Below are positions 1 through 7,677 of a stretch of 64,000 nucleotides of DNA, piece after piece (position 1 is the stretch's first letter; the number at the start of each line of letters is the position of its first letter). Both the position numbers and the translations under genes were made by a program. This DNA is from Streptomyces alboflavus. Its GTDB lineage: Bacteria; Actinomycetota; Actinomycetes; Streptomycetales; Streptomycetaceae. The stretch is taken from positions 76,283-140,282 of the forward strand of contig NZ_JNXT01000012.1 in NCBI RefSeq assembly GCF_000716675.1. The letters run 5' to 3'. A model generated the notes under the pieces. The model did not search any database. It was not told the DNA's origin and was given only the letters and a program-made list of their open reading frames with translations.

Positions 1-1
1 C

Positions 2-751
2 ATCGAGATGGGTGCGGTCACCGACCGGTACGGCATCGACGGGGCGACGGTCCGCGCCCTCGCGGGCGGTGTGGACGCGGTGTGCGTGGGCGGCGACAGC
101 GCCGAGCAGTCCACGGTCGAGCTGCTCGCCGGGGCGCTCGTCAAGGCCGTGCTCGACGGGCGGCTGCCCGAGGAGCGGCTCACGGAGGCGAGCGGGCGGG
201 TACGGGCGTTCGCCGCCTGGTCGGGCGAGCGGTCACGGGCGGTGGCTCGGGCGGGCGCCCGGTCGGACATCGGTCTCGTCGCGGCGCGCCGCGCGGTGCG
301 GGTACATCGCCGCGCCGACGGGTCGGAATCCCCTCTTCCGCTCGCCGCGGCGCCGCATGTCGTGGAGCTGTCGCCGGTGATGAACCCGGCCGTCGACGGC
401 GGCACCCCCTGGGGCGTCGCCGACCCGCTGCGCGACCTGCGCCCCGACACCACATCCGTGCGCCTCACCCAGTCCGAGCTCGACGGCCACGACGGCACGG
501 ACGAGGTCCTGGACCGCGCGGCCCTGGCCCCCGCGGACGGGCGCGCCCTGGTGGTCGTCGTGCGCGACGCGGCCCGCCACCGCTGGATGTCGGACACCCT
601 GGCCCGACTGCTGCGCACCCGCCCGGACGCGCTGGTCGTGGAGATGGGCGTGCCGACGGGCGCCGCACTCGGTGCCGTGCACATGATCACCCACGGCGCG
701 ACCCGGGCGTCGGGCATCGCGGTGGCCGAGATGCTCGCGGGCCGCGCCTGA
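2..751 (+). CDS. Glycoside hydrolase family 3, C-terminal part (beta-N-acetylhexosaminidase-like), 5' truncated by window edge
   Basis: The frame is open from the first bases, so the true start lies upstream of the window. The first residues (I-E-M-G-A-V, then a T-D-R-Y-G stretch) match the GH3 segment just after the catalytic aspartate. They are followed by a G-x-D-A-V-C-V-G-G-D strand and a helix-rich C-terminal domain of about 160 residues. In NagZ-type GH3 enzymes this fold removes N-acetylglucosamine from chitin or cell-wall fragments. The catalytic Asp itself is not in the window, so substrate cannot be decided. It ends in TGA and nothing obvious is co-transcribed with it. I am confident of the family and unsure of the exact activity. 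Confidence 0.8.
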   Translation: MEMGAVTDRYGIDGATVRALAGGVDAVCVGGDSAEQSTVELLAGALVKAVLDGRLPEERLTEASGRVRAFAAWSGERSRAVARAGARSDIGLVAARRAVRVHRRADGSESPLPLAAAPHVVELSPVMNPAVDGGTPWGVADPLRDLRPDTTSVRLTQSELDGHDGTDEVLDRAALAPADGRALVVVVRDAARHRWMSDTLARLLRTRPDALVVEMGVPTGAALGAVHMITHGATRASGIAVAEMLAGRA

Positions 752-1563
752 CGATACGGCTCTCACGAAAAGTCTCGCGTCAATTCGAGCACGCCGCAAA
801 ACTCGCCCGGAGCAAGCCTCGAACACTCCTGCCGAATTTCCGCGAGAAGGCTCCATCAAGAGCAACGAAGGCTCTATCCGGAGGCACCAGGCGACCATAG
901 AACTACGTACGGACCCTCAGCGAACAAGCTCCATCAGCTGGCGGCTCGGGTGCACGTTGGAGACGCGTCAGGAATTCAGGCCAAGCCGCCGTGAGCCACA
1001 CGGCCTCGACCTCGTAGCGCGGTCCTCCCACGAGGGCATCACCCCTCAAGCCGACCACGTCAACCGCGATTCCGCCCTTGTGCGGCCTGTGCCGCGCCGC
1101 ACAAGAAGGCAACCTCCCCGCGCGACGCTGCACCCTCATCCCGGCCCTCCGGCCAACCAGCCCCGCGCATCCCCGGCCACCGGGTCATCGGAACCAGAAA
1201 CGGCCCTTGAATATTCATCTTCGCGCCGACATATCCTCGGCCCACATTGATCACCCTGCGAGGAACTCGACCGCGAACAGGTCGCCGCGCACGCATATTC
1301 TCGACCGCGAGCCGAAAGCTACCCAGCCGATATTCACCAGAGTTTCGTCCGCATCCTCGCACCAAAACCCCGTGGATCCACCCCGGGCGCAACCGAACCC
1401 GACAGTGCAGCGCTTGAGGACACCCTGATCGACGGCTCGCGGTGGACCGCAAGGACCTCCAGCCCGCGCCGGTCCCGGACGAGGGCATGCGCCCCACCAG
1501 CCTGCCGGCACAGCTCTGAGGTCCGAGGCACGCCTGACGGCGAGCGGACGGCCCGGAGACGCA
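752..1563. other. Intergenic stretch with no supported gene
   Basis: About 810 bp between the GH3 gene and the terminator next to the element. It has lower GC than its chromosomal surroundings around 760-960. Several short open frames exist, for example a leftward one at 903-1139, but none has a ribosome-binding site or recognisable residues. It may hold decayed coding sequence; I see no RNA gene or intact gene. Confidence 0.5.
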
Positions 1564-1597
1564 GACATCCCCTGCGGGAGGACCCGCAGGGGATGTC
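1564..1597. terminator. Strong hairpin, original tRNA-Leu terminator now displaced
   Basis: A perfect 15-bp stem (1564-1578 pairing with 1583-1597) with a 4-nt loop (AGGA). It lies only five bases outside the left attachment repeat. Before integration it would have sat directly downstream of the tRNA-Leu gene, so it is probably that gene's own terminator, now 11 kb away. Confidence 0.75.
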
Positions 1598-1601
1598 GTC
1601 T

Positions 1602-1623
1602 GTGTCCGAGGGGGGACTTGAAC
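1602..1623. repeat. Left attachment site copy (att core), 3' fragment of tRNA-Leu
   Basis: 22 bp identical to 12596-12617 and beginning GTGTCCGAGGGGGGACTTGA. It duplicates the T-arm/acceptor 3' end of the tRNA-Leu gene. The identity breaks one base either side, so this is the exact core left by site-specific recombination. Confidence 0.92.
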
Positions 1624-1700
1624 TCTCCTCTCGGGCACCAGCTCATTAGTTAGCTGACCTGCAACAACACACTCGCCGAGGCCACTTGGAAGGTATGGAG

Positions 1701-1764
1701 GTTGGTCACCTTCACCTGCCGTTTCTGCCTGTTCCGGGCCGCTGTTGGTCATGCGTTGGTCACG
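1701..1764 (+). other. Integrase arm-type binding boxes, left arm (three copies)
   Basis: GTTGGTCACC at 1701-1710, GTTGGTCATG at 1744-1753 and GTTGGTCACG at 1755-1764, all in the same orientation. The last two are spaced 11 bp apart, about one helical turn. The same decamer occurs twice at the right end. The position just inside both att cores is what is expected for the arm sites of a tyrosine integrase or for excisionase sites. Confidence 0.7.
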
Positions 1765-1774
1765 TTGCCAACGC

Positions 1775-2548
1775 CTACTCGGGAGGACAGCTGTACCGCT
1801 CCAAGGTCACCTTGCTCGTAGACGGGTCCATGAGGCGAAGTTCCCAGGGACCAGTGTTCACGTCGAAGTCTTTGCCGAAGCCGACCCACTTCCCGGCCAT
1901 GCGGCGGCCGGTCGGCTCCACCAGCATCTGAATCGCCCCGTGATAGCGAGCGCCCTGGTAGTAGCCATCGGATGCGGTCTGTTCCGTCCACACGCCGGTC
2001 ACTACCGACTGATCAAGGGTGAGGTCGAGGGACAGAGGGCTGTCCGGGTTACTGCTCGCTCCGGGCAGGCTCCGGGCCGTCAGCCGATTGTCCGTCTGAA
2101 CGATCACTACGTAGTGCTTGCCGTCATAGGTGCTGTCGCGGCCCGACGAGTAGTACTCGTACCGCGAGAGCCAGACCCCGCTGTACTGTCCAGCGGTCTC
2201 CGTAGCCGTGTCCAGAACACCGGATACAGCGGCCACACCTTCGGTTGCTGGATCCATGTCGTGGCCCCCTGTTCCATCTTCATGCACTCGTGCCATGACA
2301 GACAGTGTGAACCCGAGGTCTTCGATACGGCGCGCTGTGATGTGCTCCAGGGCGCGAACGTAAGCCGCACGGGGTGATTTGCTTTGACCGCCCTCCCAAC
2401 GCTGCACGAGCCTCTTGCTGGCGTCGTTGGGTTCGCCGAGATGGTCCCCTGCCTTACGCAGGGCTTTTGCGAACTCCTCCTGACTCATGCGCATGGAGAG
2501 GCGTACCGCTCGCAGTGTGTCATTCGGGACCAGCACCGTGGTTGCCAT
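1775..2548 (-). CDS. XRE-family transcriptional regulator with C-terminal beta-rich domain
   Basis: 257 residues from the ATG at 2548. The N-terminal 75 residues form a lambda-repressor-type helix-turn-helix: R-L-S-M-R-M-S-Q-E-E-F-A, then R-L-V-Q-R-W-E-G-G as the recognition region. From about residue 115 the protein is a run of beta-type segments (G-V-W-L-S-R-Y-E-Y, G-V-W-T-E-Q-T, G-K-W-V-G-F-G) resembling a small barrel such as a ligand-sensing domain. It is the leftmost gene and diverges from the early rightward genes, the usual position of an element repressor. I infer that it holds the element quiescent and that the C-terminal domain receives a signal. The HTH is clear; the ligand role is a guess. 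Confidence 0.8.
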   Translation of the reverse strand: MATTVLVPNDTLRAVRLSMRMSQEEFAKALRKAGDHLGEPNDASKRLVQRWEGGQSKSPRAAYVRALEHITARRIEDLGFTLSVMARVHEDGTGGHDMDPATEGVAAVSGVLDTATETAGQYSGVWLSRYEYYSSGRDSTYDGKHYVVIVQTDNRLTARSLPGASSNPDSPLSLDLTLDQSVVTGVWTEQTASDGYYQGARYHGAIQMLVEPTGRRMAGKWVGFGKDFDVNTGPWELRLMDPSTSKVTLERYSCPPE

Positions 2549-2748
2549 GCGATCCAAGCTAGCTCCAACACGGCTGCAATGACACCGAGTTGACGCCCTT
2601 TGGTAGACGCCATTCCGACGCCTTGCACGACGTCGCGGTGACCTGGAGCTGTCAGGAAGCATCACAACGTGACGTTGAAGCGGAGGTGACTCCGCCGCAC
2701 GTCCAGCGCTCGACGAACTCACGGCGATGAAGCGAGGGCGAGCAAGAC
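2549..2748. promoter_or_regulatory. Divergent control region between the XRE regulator and the rightward early genes
   Basis: About 200 bp between the leftward regulator start and the rightward small gene at 2749. It is the natural place for the regulator's operators and for two opposed promoters. I could not pick out an unambiguous palindrome. Confidence 0.4.
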
Positions 2749-2991
2749 ATGAATCAGGCAACGCAGTGGGAGCCGGGTACGGCGGTGTTCGACAGGGGCA
2801 GTCAGCTGGTCGGCGTCGTGCAGGAGCAGCGCGGCACCAAGGTGACCTTGGAACGGCCATCCGGGCTCCGCTGGCACACGCGGGCCGTGGCTGTCCGCCC
2901 TGCCAACGACAGGGAGAAGATCCAGCTCGCTGCCTTGGTCAAGCACAATCGCAATGTGCGGGGACTAGGGGCCATCAGGGGCGGGAGATGA
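2749..2991 (+). CDS. Small conserved-type hypothetical protein of the element
   Basis: 80 residues, acidic/basic mixed, without membrane segment or cysteine. The ATG follows a GAGGGCGAGC purine-rich stretch. Its sequence reads like a small beta-barrel (T-A-V-F-D-R-G, L-V-G-V-V-Q-E-Q-R-G-T-K-V-T-L, W-H-T-R-A-V-A-V-R-P), as in SH3-like element proteins. It is the first gene of the rightward run and its stop overlaps the start of the next gene (ATGA), so the two are translationally coupled. Function is unknown. Confidence 0.65.
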   Translation: MNQATQWEPGTAVFDRGSQLVGVVQEQRGTKVTLERPSGLRWHTRAVAVRPANDREKIQLAALVKHNRNVRGLGAIRGGR

Positions 2992-3125
2992 GCCGGTTAC
3001 GGGGCTGGAGGGACAGCCGCGACGGGGCTTTCTGGGGCGGGGTCTTGGCCCTGCTGACGTGGGGAACTGTCGTTGCGCTCCTGGTCATGACCGCTGCCGG
3101 GAAGCTCACCCCTGCGCATCCATGA
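2988..3125 (+). CDS. Small single-pass membrane protein
   Basis: 45 residues starting at the ATG that overlaps the upstream stop codon. A basic N-terminus (M-S-R-L-R-G-W-R-D-S-R) is followed by one hydrophobic helix of about 20 residues (F-W-G-G-V-L-A-L-L-T-W-G-T-V-V-A-L-L-V-M) and a short polar tail. The predicted topology is N-terminus inside. Coupling to the previous gene supports it being real. A role at the host membrane, for example exclusion, would be speculation. Confidence 0.6.
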   Translation: MSRLRGWRDSRDGAFWGGVLALLTWGTVVALLVMTAAGKLTPAHP

Positions 3126-3292
3126 GTTCCCGCTTCCCGCTGGCTAGGTGTGGCTCCCCAGCGGGGAGCGGGGCACAACGCCCGACCGGTCGCACGCGAC
3201 CGTGAAGCGGAGTCGGCCGGTCGGGTCAGCAAGTGCGGTACGGCCCGGCCATTCGGCCCAGCTGCCTCCACCACCAAAGGAAGGGAAGCGCG

Positions 3293-3805
3293 ATGACTGT
3301 CGTACTGGACAGCCCCACTCGGACACTGCTCCGTGACCCGGTGACGCTCCTCAACGCAGTGCGCCCGCACATCAGGGAGTACACCTACAACGTGCTGGAG
3401 AGCCCCGGCTCGGTGGGCGTCACCATCTGGGAGCGCGAGATCAAGCTTCTGATGCGGGACAACGTCATGGTGCGTGACATGGCGGAACGCATCCTCCGGC
3501 AAGCGGTCGCCTACACCCTCACGGCCATGGAGCGCCGGGACGTGCACATCGGCGTGGGCAAGACCGTGGACATCGGCGTACACCAACTGATCTTGGACAC
3601 GCCCGTCTACTTCGCGCTCTGTGAGGTCTACAACGGCGGCAGGTACAAGCACCATGCACCGCTGATCGAACGCCGCAGGGACGGGCTCGTCGGCCGTACG
3701 GCCGACGTCATCCAAGAGAACGGGTTCGCCGTGGACGCTGAGCTGTGGGCGATGGATGACCCGGACTGCTCGCCGTGCGACGACAAGGTGCCCGACAGCC
3801 ACTGA
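3293..3805 (+). CDS. Hypothetical element protein
   Basis: 170 residues from the ATG at 3293, preceded by an AAAGGAAGGG ribosome-binding site. It has no signal peptide or membrane segment. The middle is helical (R-D-M-A-E-R-I-L-R-Q-A-V-A-Y-T-L) and the C-terminus is acidic with a C-S-P-C pair near the end. I do not recognise the family. It is the third gene of the rightward early run, followed after 13 bp by a strong hairpin. Confidence 0.65.
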   Translation: MTVVLDSPTRTLLRDPVTLLNAVRPHIREYTYNVLESPGSVGVTIWEREIKLLMRDNVMVRDMAERILRQAVAYTLTAMERRDVHIGVGKTVDIGVHQLILDTPVYFALCEVYNGGRYKHHAPLIERRRDGLVGRTADVIQENGFAVDAELWAMDDPDCSPCDDKVPDSH

Positions 3806-3818
3806 ACCCCGCTAGAGT

Positions 3819-3845
3819 CCCCTGCCCCGCACAATGGGGCAGGGG
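3819..3845. terminator. Hairpin between hypothetical gene and methyltransferase
   Basis: Perfect 10-bp stem (CCCCTGCCCC with GGGGCAGGGG) and a 7-nt loop. There is no U-run after it, so it may attenuate or protect RNA rather than fully stop transcription. Confidence 0.5.
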
Positions 3846-3877
3846 CCCAAACTCAACCAGGCGCAAAGGAAGCTCTG

Positions 3878-4546
3878 TTGGCTGCTCAGCACAACATCGA
3901 CAACGAACGCGAACTCTGGGACCAGTACGCCAACAGCAAGAGCGTGCAAGGCTCCGTCAACGACTCGCCCCCGGTCTTCTGCTGGACGCAGTACCAGGGG
4001 CATGGGCCGGGGCCGGAAGTACTGGGGCAGCCAACGACCGCCCTTGAGATCGGATGCGGCACCGGACGGGCCGCCGCGTTCCTCGCGGAGCAAGGCGTGA
4101 AGGTCACGGGCCTTGATCTCTCACCCGTCATGGTGGACAGCATCAGCCAACGGTGGGGCCTGCTCGGTGCTCGGTTCGTCTGCGCGGAAGTGCTGGAGCA
4201 TCTGCGCGAGAGCCCAGAGACATACGAGGCGATCTACTCGATCTTTGGGGCAGCCTGGTTCACCGACCCCGCACGGCTCTTCCCCTTGGTGGCACAGCGG
4301 CTCACACCCGGTGGAGTCTTCGCGTTCTCACAACCCCCCGCCATCCCCGGCGCCTACGGACCACAGGGCATGTACAAGGGCGGGTTCGCGGGGAAGGCAC
4401 TGTTCACCTACCGCTACAGCTACACCCCACGGAAGTGGGAGAACCTGCTTCTGCGCTCCGGATTCGATCAGGCGGAAGTGCGGGTTCTCGACGCCCCCGA
4501 GCCAGACCACATCGGAACGTTGATCGCTCGTGCTGTCATGGGCTAA
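3878..4546 (+). CDS. Class I SAM-dependent methyltransferase (element cargo)
   Basis: 222 residues, TTG start preceded by AAAGGAAG at a good distance. The SAM-binding motif I is clear near residues 55-68 (A-L-E-I-G-C-G-T-G-R-A-A-A-F-L). It is followed by motif II (V-T-G-L-D-L-S) and a post-motif strand G-V-F-A-F-S-Q-P-P, the Methyltransf_11/25 layout used for small molecules and not the target-recognition layout of DNA methylases. Its substrate is unknown. It lies alone between two hairpins at the end of the rightward run and looks like a cargo (moron-type) gene. A host-modification or anti-competitor role is possible but not shown. Confidence 0.75.
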   Translation: MAAQHNIDNERELWDQYANSKSVQGSVNDSPPVFCWTQYQGHGPGPEVLGQPTTALEIGCGTGRAAAFLAEQGVKVTGLDLSPVMVDSISQRWGLLGARFVCAEVLEHLRESPETYEAIYSIFGAAWFTDPARLFPLVAQRLTPGGVFAFSQPPAIPGAYGPQGMYKGGFAGKALFTYRYSYTPRKWENLLLRSGFDQAEVRVLDAPEPDHIGTLIARAVMG

Positions 4547-4560
4547 GCCGACAAGGCAAT

Positions 4561-4590
4561 GAAGCCCCGGCCCATGAGGGCCAGGGCTTC
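4561..4590. terminator. Bidirectional terminator between convergent genes
   Basis: GAAGCCC at 4561-4567 pairs with GGGCTTC at 4584-4590, with an inner GGCCC/GGGCC stem. It separates the rightward methyltransferase from the leftward DUF3987 gene. Confidence 0.65.
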
Positions 4591-4601
4591 CCTTTGATTG
4601 G

Positions 4602-5936
4602 TTAGAGCAGTGCCAGGAACGGATTGGCGGTGTCGACTGGTTCCGGGCGCTGCTTCACCTGTTTCGGCTCCGGAGCCGGAGCGGGTGCCGGGCGGTAGAC
4701 GTCCATCGAGACCACTTCCGACACCTCCTCGGCGCGGACCTCAACTGTCTCGGGTTCCGTGCACGGATCATCGCCCGAACTGTCGCCACCGAGTGAGAAG
4801 ACAACGGCCGGTCGGCCGACGCCGTTGCGTTCGTGTGTGATGACGATGCCGGGCAGGGCCTTGACCTCAGCGGCCGATGCTCCGACGTAGGGCAGGATCT
4901 GAGAGGAGCGGGCGGAGCCGCCGAACAGGTCCAGTCGGGCGCGTACCTTCTCCGCGAGACTGAGCGGCTGACGCTTGCTGGCCTTGCTGCCACTGCTCGT
5001 GGCGATCGCTTCCACGGTGCTCATGGCGTAAGTGACCAGACAGGCCGCCGCGCGCAGATCGTCAGAGGCGATCTCGCGCCGCAGGTCGAAGAGCGCGAAC
5101 AGGGCGGCGATGCGGCGTACCTGTTCATTGCAGCGGGCAGCAAACGGCTTCAAGTCCTCGGACTCACGGGCCTTGCCCAACAGGTCATGCCGGATCGTGT
5201 CGGCCACGTCGTAGGCGTCCTGAGCGAGCGTGACCGTGCCGATGCGCTGCGCGTGCCGCAGGGCCCTGGCGAAGTGCTCACCGGCCTCGGGGATCAGGTG
5301 GGCGGGCATGCGCTCCCTCTCGCTCAGCCAGCGGACCTGGGATACGGGCAGCGTCAGCAGCCGGTTGTACGAGCCGCCGTCCCGGTCGGTCCCGGTGAGG
5401 TTGGCCCGGAACTCCTCTGGCGTGACGTGCCCCATGATCGCCACACGCGGACGGTCCACCTGGATCGGGTCCTTGGCTCTGGACGTGGCGACGGGGGCGC
5501 CGTCCCAGAGATCGCGAAGTACCTGGGACAGGTTGGCCTGTCGGCGTCCGGCCCGCAGGACGCGTGCGTACTCGGTATCGACGATCAAGGCGTGTTCGCC
5601 GCAGTCGGCCACGGCCTGGATGACGCCTGCTCCGCCCACCACACCGTGGATGACGTTGCCCGCCATGAAGGTGCGGTTCGCGTCCCGGGCGATGGCTTCA
5701 GCGATACCCCAGGACTGCCCCTTGCCCTCACCCGTACCGCCGCACAGCAGCACGTGCAGCATCAGCGGCATGGAGCCAGACCCCCGCTGCACACGAGTGT
5801 CGGGCAGCATCGCCGAGAAGGCACACAGCAGGCCCCCAAGCAGCCCGACGGGGGACCACTCGACGTGCGGGGCGAGCGAGGACACCACCGCCCTTATGCG
5901 TCCCGTGGCCATCGTGGAGAAGTCAGGGGTGTTCAT
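4602..5936 (-). CDS. DUF3987-type ATPase (YfjI-like, probable replication/helicase-associated protein)
   Basis: 444 residues from the ATG at 5936. A Walker-A-like loop (G-G-T-G-E-G-K-G-Q-S) is followed by a hydrophobic strand ending in D-T-E-Y and a W-D-G segment (L-R-D-L-W-D-G-A-P), the pattern of DUF3987 proteins in phages and integrative elements, where they stand in for primase/helicase replication modules. The C-terminal 100 residues are low-complexity and acidic. Its start overlaps the stop of the upstream gene (ATGA), so the two are coupled. I infer a role in element replication after excision; this is not proven. Confidence 0.72.
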   Translation of the reverse strand: MNTPDFSTMATGRIRAVVSSLAPHVEWSPVGLLGGLLCAFSAMLPDTRVQRGSGSMPLMLHVLLCGGTGEGKGQSWGIAEAIARDANRTFMAGNVIHGVVGGAGVIQAVADCGEHALIVDTEYARVLRAGRRQANLSQVLRDLWDGAPVATSRAKDPIQVDRPRVAIMGHVTPEEFRANLTGTDRDGGSYNRLLTLPVSQVRWLSERERMPAHLIPEAGEHFARALRHAQRIGTVTLAQDAYDVADTIRHDLLGKARESEDLKPFAARCNEQVRRIAALFALFDLRREIASDDLRAAACLVTYAMSTVEAIATSSGSKASKRQPLSLAEKVRARLDLFGGSARSSQILPYVGASAAEVKALPGIVITHERNGVGRPAVVFSLGGDSSGDDPCTEPETVEVRAEEVSEVVSMDVYRPAPAPAPEPKQVKQRPEPVDTANPFLALL

Positions 5937-6526
5937 GCTGCCTGCCCTTCGGGCGAGTTGATTTGATGAGGCTGCGGTCTGCCGCGCATCGCGTCGGCGT
6001 AGGCCCTGGCCATGTGCGGGAAGTTGGCCCACATGAAGCCCCGGAACTCCACGTGCGAGGCCGTCAGCCGGACGTCCTTGCCCTCTGCCGCACACCACTT
6101 CACATAGTCGGCCCGCTCCTTGTCCGGCAGAGAGGCCAGCCGCTCACGGTGCTTGGACCACTGAGCCTGTGCAGCCTGAGTACCAGCCTTCAGAGGCTTG
6201 CCCTTGAAGGCCTTACGGCTGTCGGTGATCCGAGAGACGTAGTCGGCAAAGTCCTCATCCGCAGTCGGATCCTCGGACTCGGCAGCCGACGGTGCGTCAA
6301 CGTCCTCAGCTTCCGTCTCAGGCCCTGTCTCCTCGTCCGGCAGACCGGAACCCAATGCGTCTGCCAGGTACCGGGAGAAGCGCACGGAGTGTTCAAGGCA
6401 CAGGTCCCACGAGCGGTCCCCTAGGTTCAGGGTTTCGGTCGCCTCTGTCTGTGTTCCGTCCTTGGACAGGCACCCATCGCAGACGACCTTTTCCACGTAG
6501 CTGATGACCTGAACTGTTGTGCGCAC
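5933..6526 (-). CDS. Accessory protein with N-terminal cysteine motif, coupled to the DUF3987 gene
   Basis: 197 residues. The N-terminus has a cysteine pattern (C-D-G-C near residue 16 and W-D-L-C-L-E-H near 43) that could bind a metal. A strongly acidic linker follows (E-T-G-P-E-T-E-A-E-D-V-D), then a helical C-terminus rich in aromatic and basic residues. It is the first gene of the leftward replication pair. I do not recognise a named family. The context suggests DNA binding or loading of the ATPase. Confidence 0.6.
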   Translation of the reverse strand: MRTTVQVISYVEKVVCDGCLSKDGTQTEATETLNLGDRSWDLCLEHSVRFSRYLADALGSGLPDEETGPETEAEDVDAPSAAESEDPTADEDFADYVSRITDSRKAFKGKPLKAGTQAAQAQWSKHRERLASLPDKERADYVKWCAAEGKDVRLTASHVEFRGFMWANFPHMARAYADAMRGRPQPHQINSPEGQAA

Positions 6527-7197
6527 AGTCCCCCCAGGGCTGATGAGGCAGAGCGAGTCACTGACGGCCGGAGAAGCACTCTCAACGGCTTGCGATCCCT
6601 CTTGAGTGAGCGGGATTTCGAAACTCCACTCATCTCAGCATCAGGCGATAACGAAACGATTAATGTGCCATCACGGAACAGTCAATACATTTCTTTGGAT
6701 ACGGGGGTTATGCGATAGCTAGATTTATGCGAGGACCGCAGGGGCGCTGTCCTTCGACCGTGTACGGGTTTCATTATTTCTGAAGCCCTGTACGCCTCGC
6801 TGAGCCGCTACCGCGGATCCGACGAGGAAAAGGCTCACAGGTTGCTCTACGAGGCCTCAGAACGGCTCTCGGAGTCTGCGTATGGGCCCTCCGGGCTCGA
6901 ATCCCGTATCGGCGTCGGCTGGAGCGTGGTGAGGAATCATCATCACTGTTGCCTGCGTCACAGCCTGTCCCGGTGCTCATCAGAGGACGCGTACATTATT
7001 GATGACGGCCGGGGTTATATACCCCGGCCGATCTGCTACAGACAACGACTGATCCGATCCGACCCCACCCCTGAAGGTGGGGATGTTGGTTGAGCGATGA
7101 TCTGCCACCTCCCCTTAGGAGGGTGGTGCGGATGGTGTGAGACAGATGAGCCCCCATGAGGGTTCACGGGGGCTCAGGCTTGCTGGGATATTCGGTT
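6527..7197. promoter_or_regulatory. AT-rich noncoding region with direct repeat and several hairpins; possible origin
   Basis: About 670 bp with no well-supported gene, upstream of the replication pair. It contains TTATGCGA twice (6708-6715 and 6725-6732, 17 bp apart), an AT-rich block around 6640-6780, a perfect palindrome at 7006-7030, and further GC-rich hairpins near 7063-7083, 7106-7128 and 7148-7173. This is the layout of a replication origin or multi-operator control region, but no known origin class is recognised. A frame at 6779-6934 reads like a remnant of a helical protein without a start. Confidence 0.4.
7006..7030. repeat. Perfect 9-bp stem palindrome with AT loop
   Basis: CGGCCGGGG (7006-7014) and CCCCGGCCG (7022-7030) flank the loop TTATATA. 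It could be a terminator, a nick-site cruciform or a protein site. There is no U-run on either strand, which argues against a simple terminator. Confidence 0.6.
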
Positions 7198-7374
7198 CTA
7201 CCTGTCGGCGTTGCCTTTCCAGCGGCCTCCCTCGCCTGAGGTGTAACTGTCGCCCAGGGAATCTATGCCCACAGCTGAACGGGACTTCGGCTTGGGAGCC
7301 TTCTCCTGCTTGCCCTCCTGGGCCTTCTGCTTGCTCTGCTCGTCCTGCTTCGGGTCCTGCTGTTCCTTCGCCAT
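7198..7374 (-). CDS. Very small lysine/glutamine-rich protein of the capsid module
   Basis: 58 residues from the ATG at 7374, with an ideal GAGGAG ribosome-binding site. The first 32 residues are almost entirely K, Q, E and D (M-A-K-E-Q-Q-D-P-K-Q-D-E-Q-S-K-Q-K), then a G-rich tail. It lies downstream of the capsid gene on the same strand. Composition resembles small head-decoration, scaffold-assist or DNA-condensing proteins, but the assignment is by context only. Confidence 0.6.
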   Translation of the reverse strand: MAKEQQDPKQDEQSKQKAQEGKQEKAPKPKSRSAVGIDSLGDSYTSGEGGRWKGNADR

Positions 7375-7431
7375 CAGAGTTCTCCTCGTTCGATGTTCCC
7401 CCGGGTTCAGTAGCTCACCGATGCCTCATGG

Positions 7432-7671
7432 TCAGAACCTGGCGTAGGCCGAACGGGTGACGAAGTTGTACACAGCCGTCGAGTTGTCCACCAAGATCCA
7501 CAGCGGTGCCGTTCCAGGTCGAGAGTCAGGGCCTGGAGGTGGTCTACATGACCCGGCAGGCAGCAGCTCGACGACGGGGACGAGGACCAGGCCGCGGGAG
7601 TCGACGGGTGCCATGGCAGCACTGGACGGCCGAGGCCCCGACCATCCGGCCGGGGCCCGAGCCAGCCTCAC
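7432..7671 (-). CDS. Possible small protein directly after the capsid gene
   Basis: 79 codons from a GTG seven bases after the capsid stop, no clear ribosome-binding site, so translation would depend on coupling. The C-terminal part (L-W-I-L-V-D-N-S-T-A-V-Y-N-F-V) reads like a real beta-rich segment, while the N-terminal part is low-complexity Pro/Ala/Arg. No family is recognised. It could equally be untranslated sequence. Confidence 0.35.
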   Translation of the reverse strand: MRLARAPAGWSGPRPSSAAMAPVDSRGLVLVPVVELLPAGSCRPPPGPDSRPGTAPLWILVDNSTAVYNFVTRSAYARF

Positions 7672-7677
7672 AAGGCG

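Noticed and set aside
903..1139. 78-codon leftward frame in the left intergenic region
   Set aside because: No ribosome-binding site and no recognisable family; the C-terminal half could be a remnant but cannot be supported.
6890..6915. GGGCTCGAATCCCG resembling a tRNA T-arm
   Set aside because: No acceptor, anticodon or D-arm partners at the right distances; part of a possible decayed coding frame.
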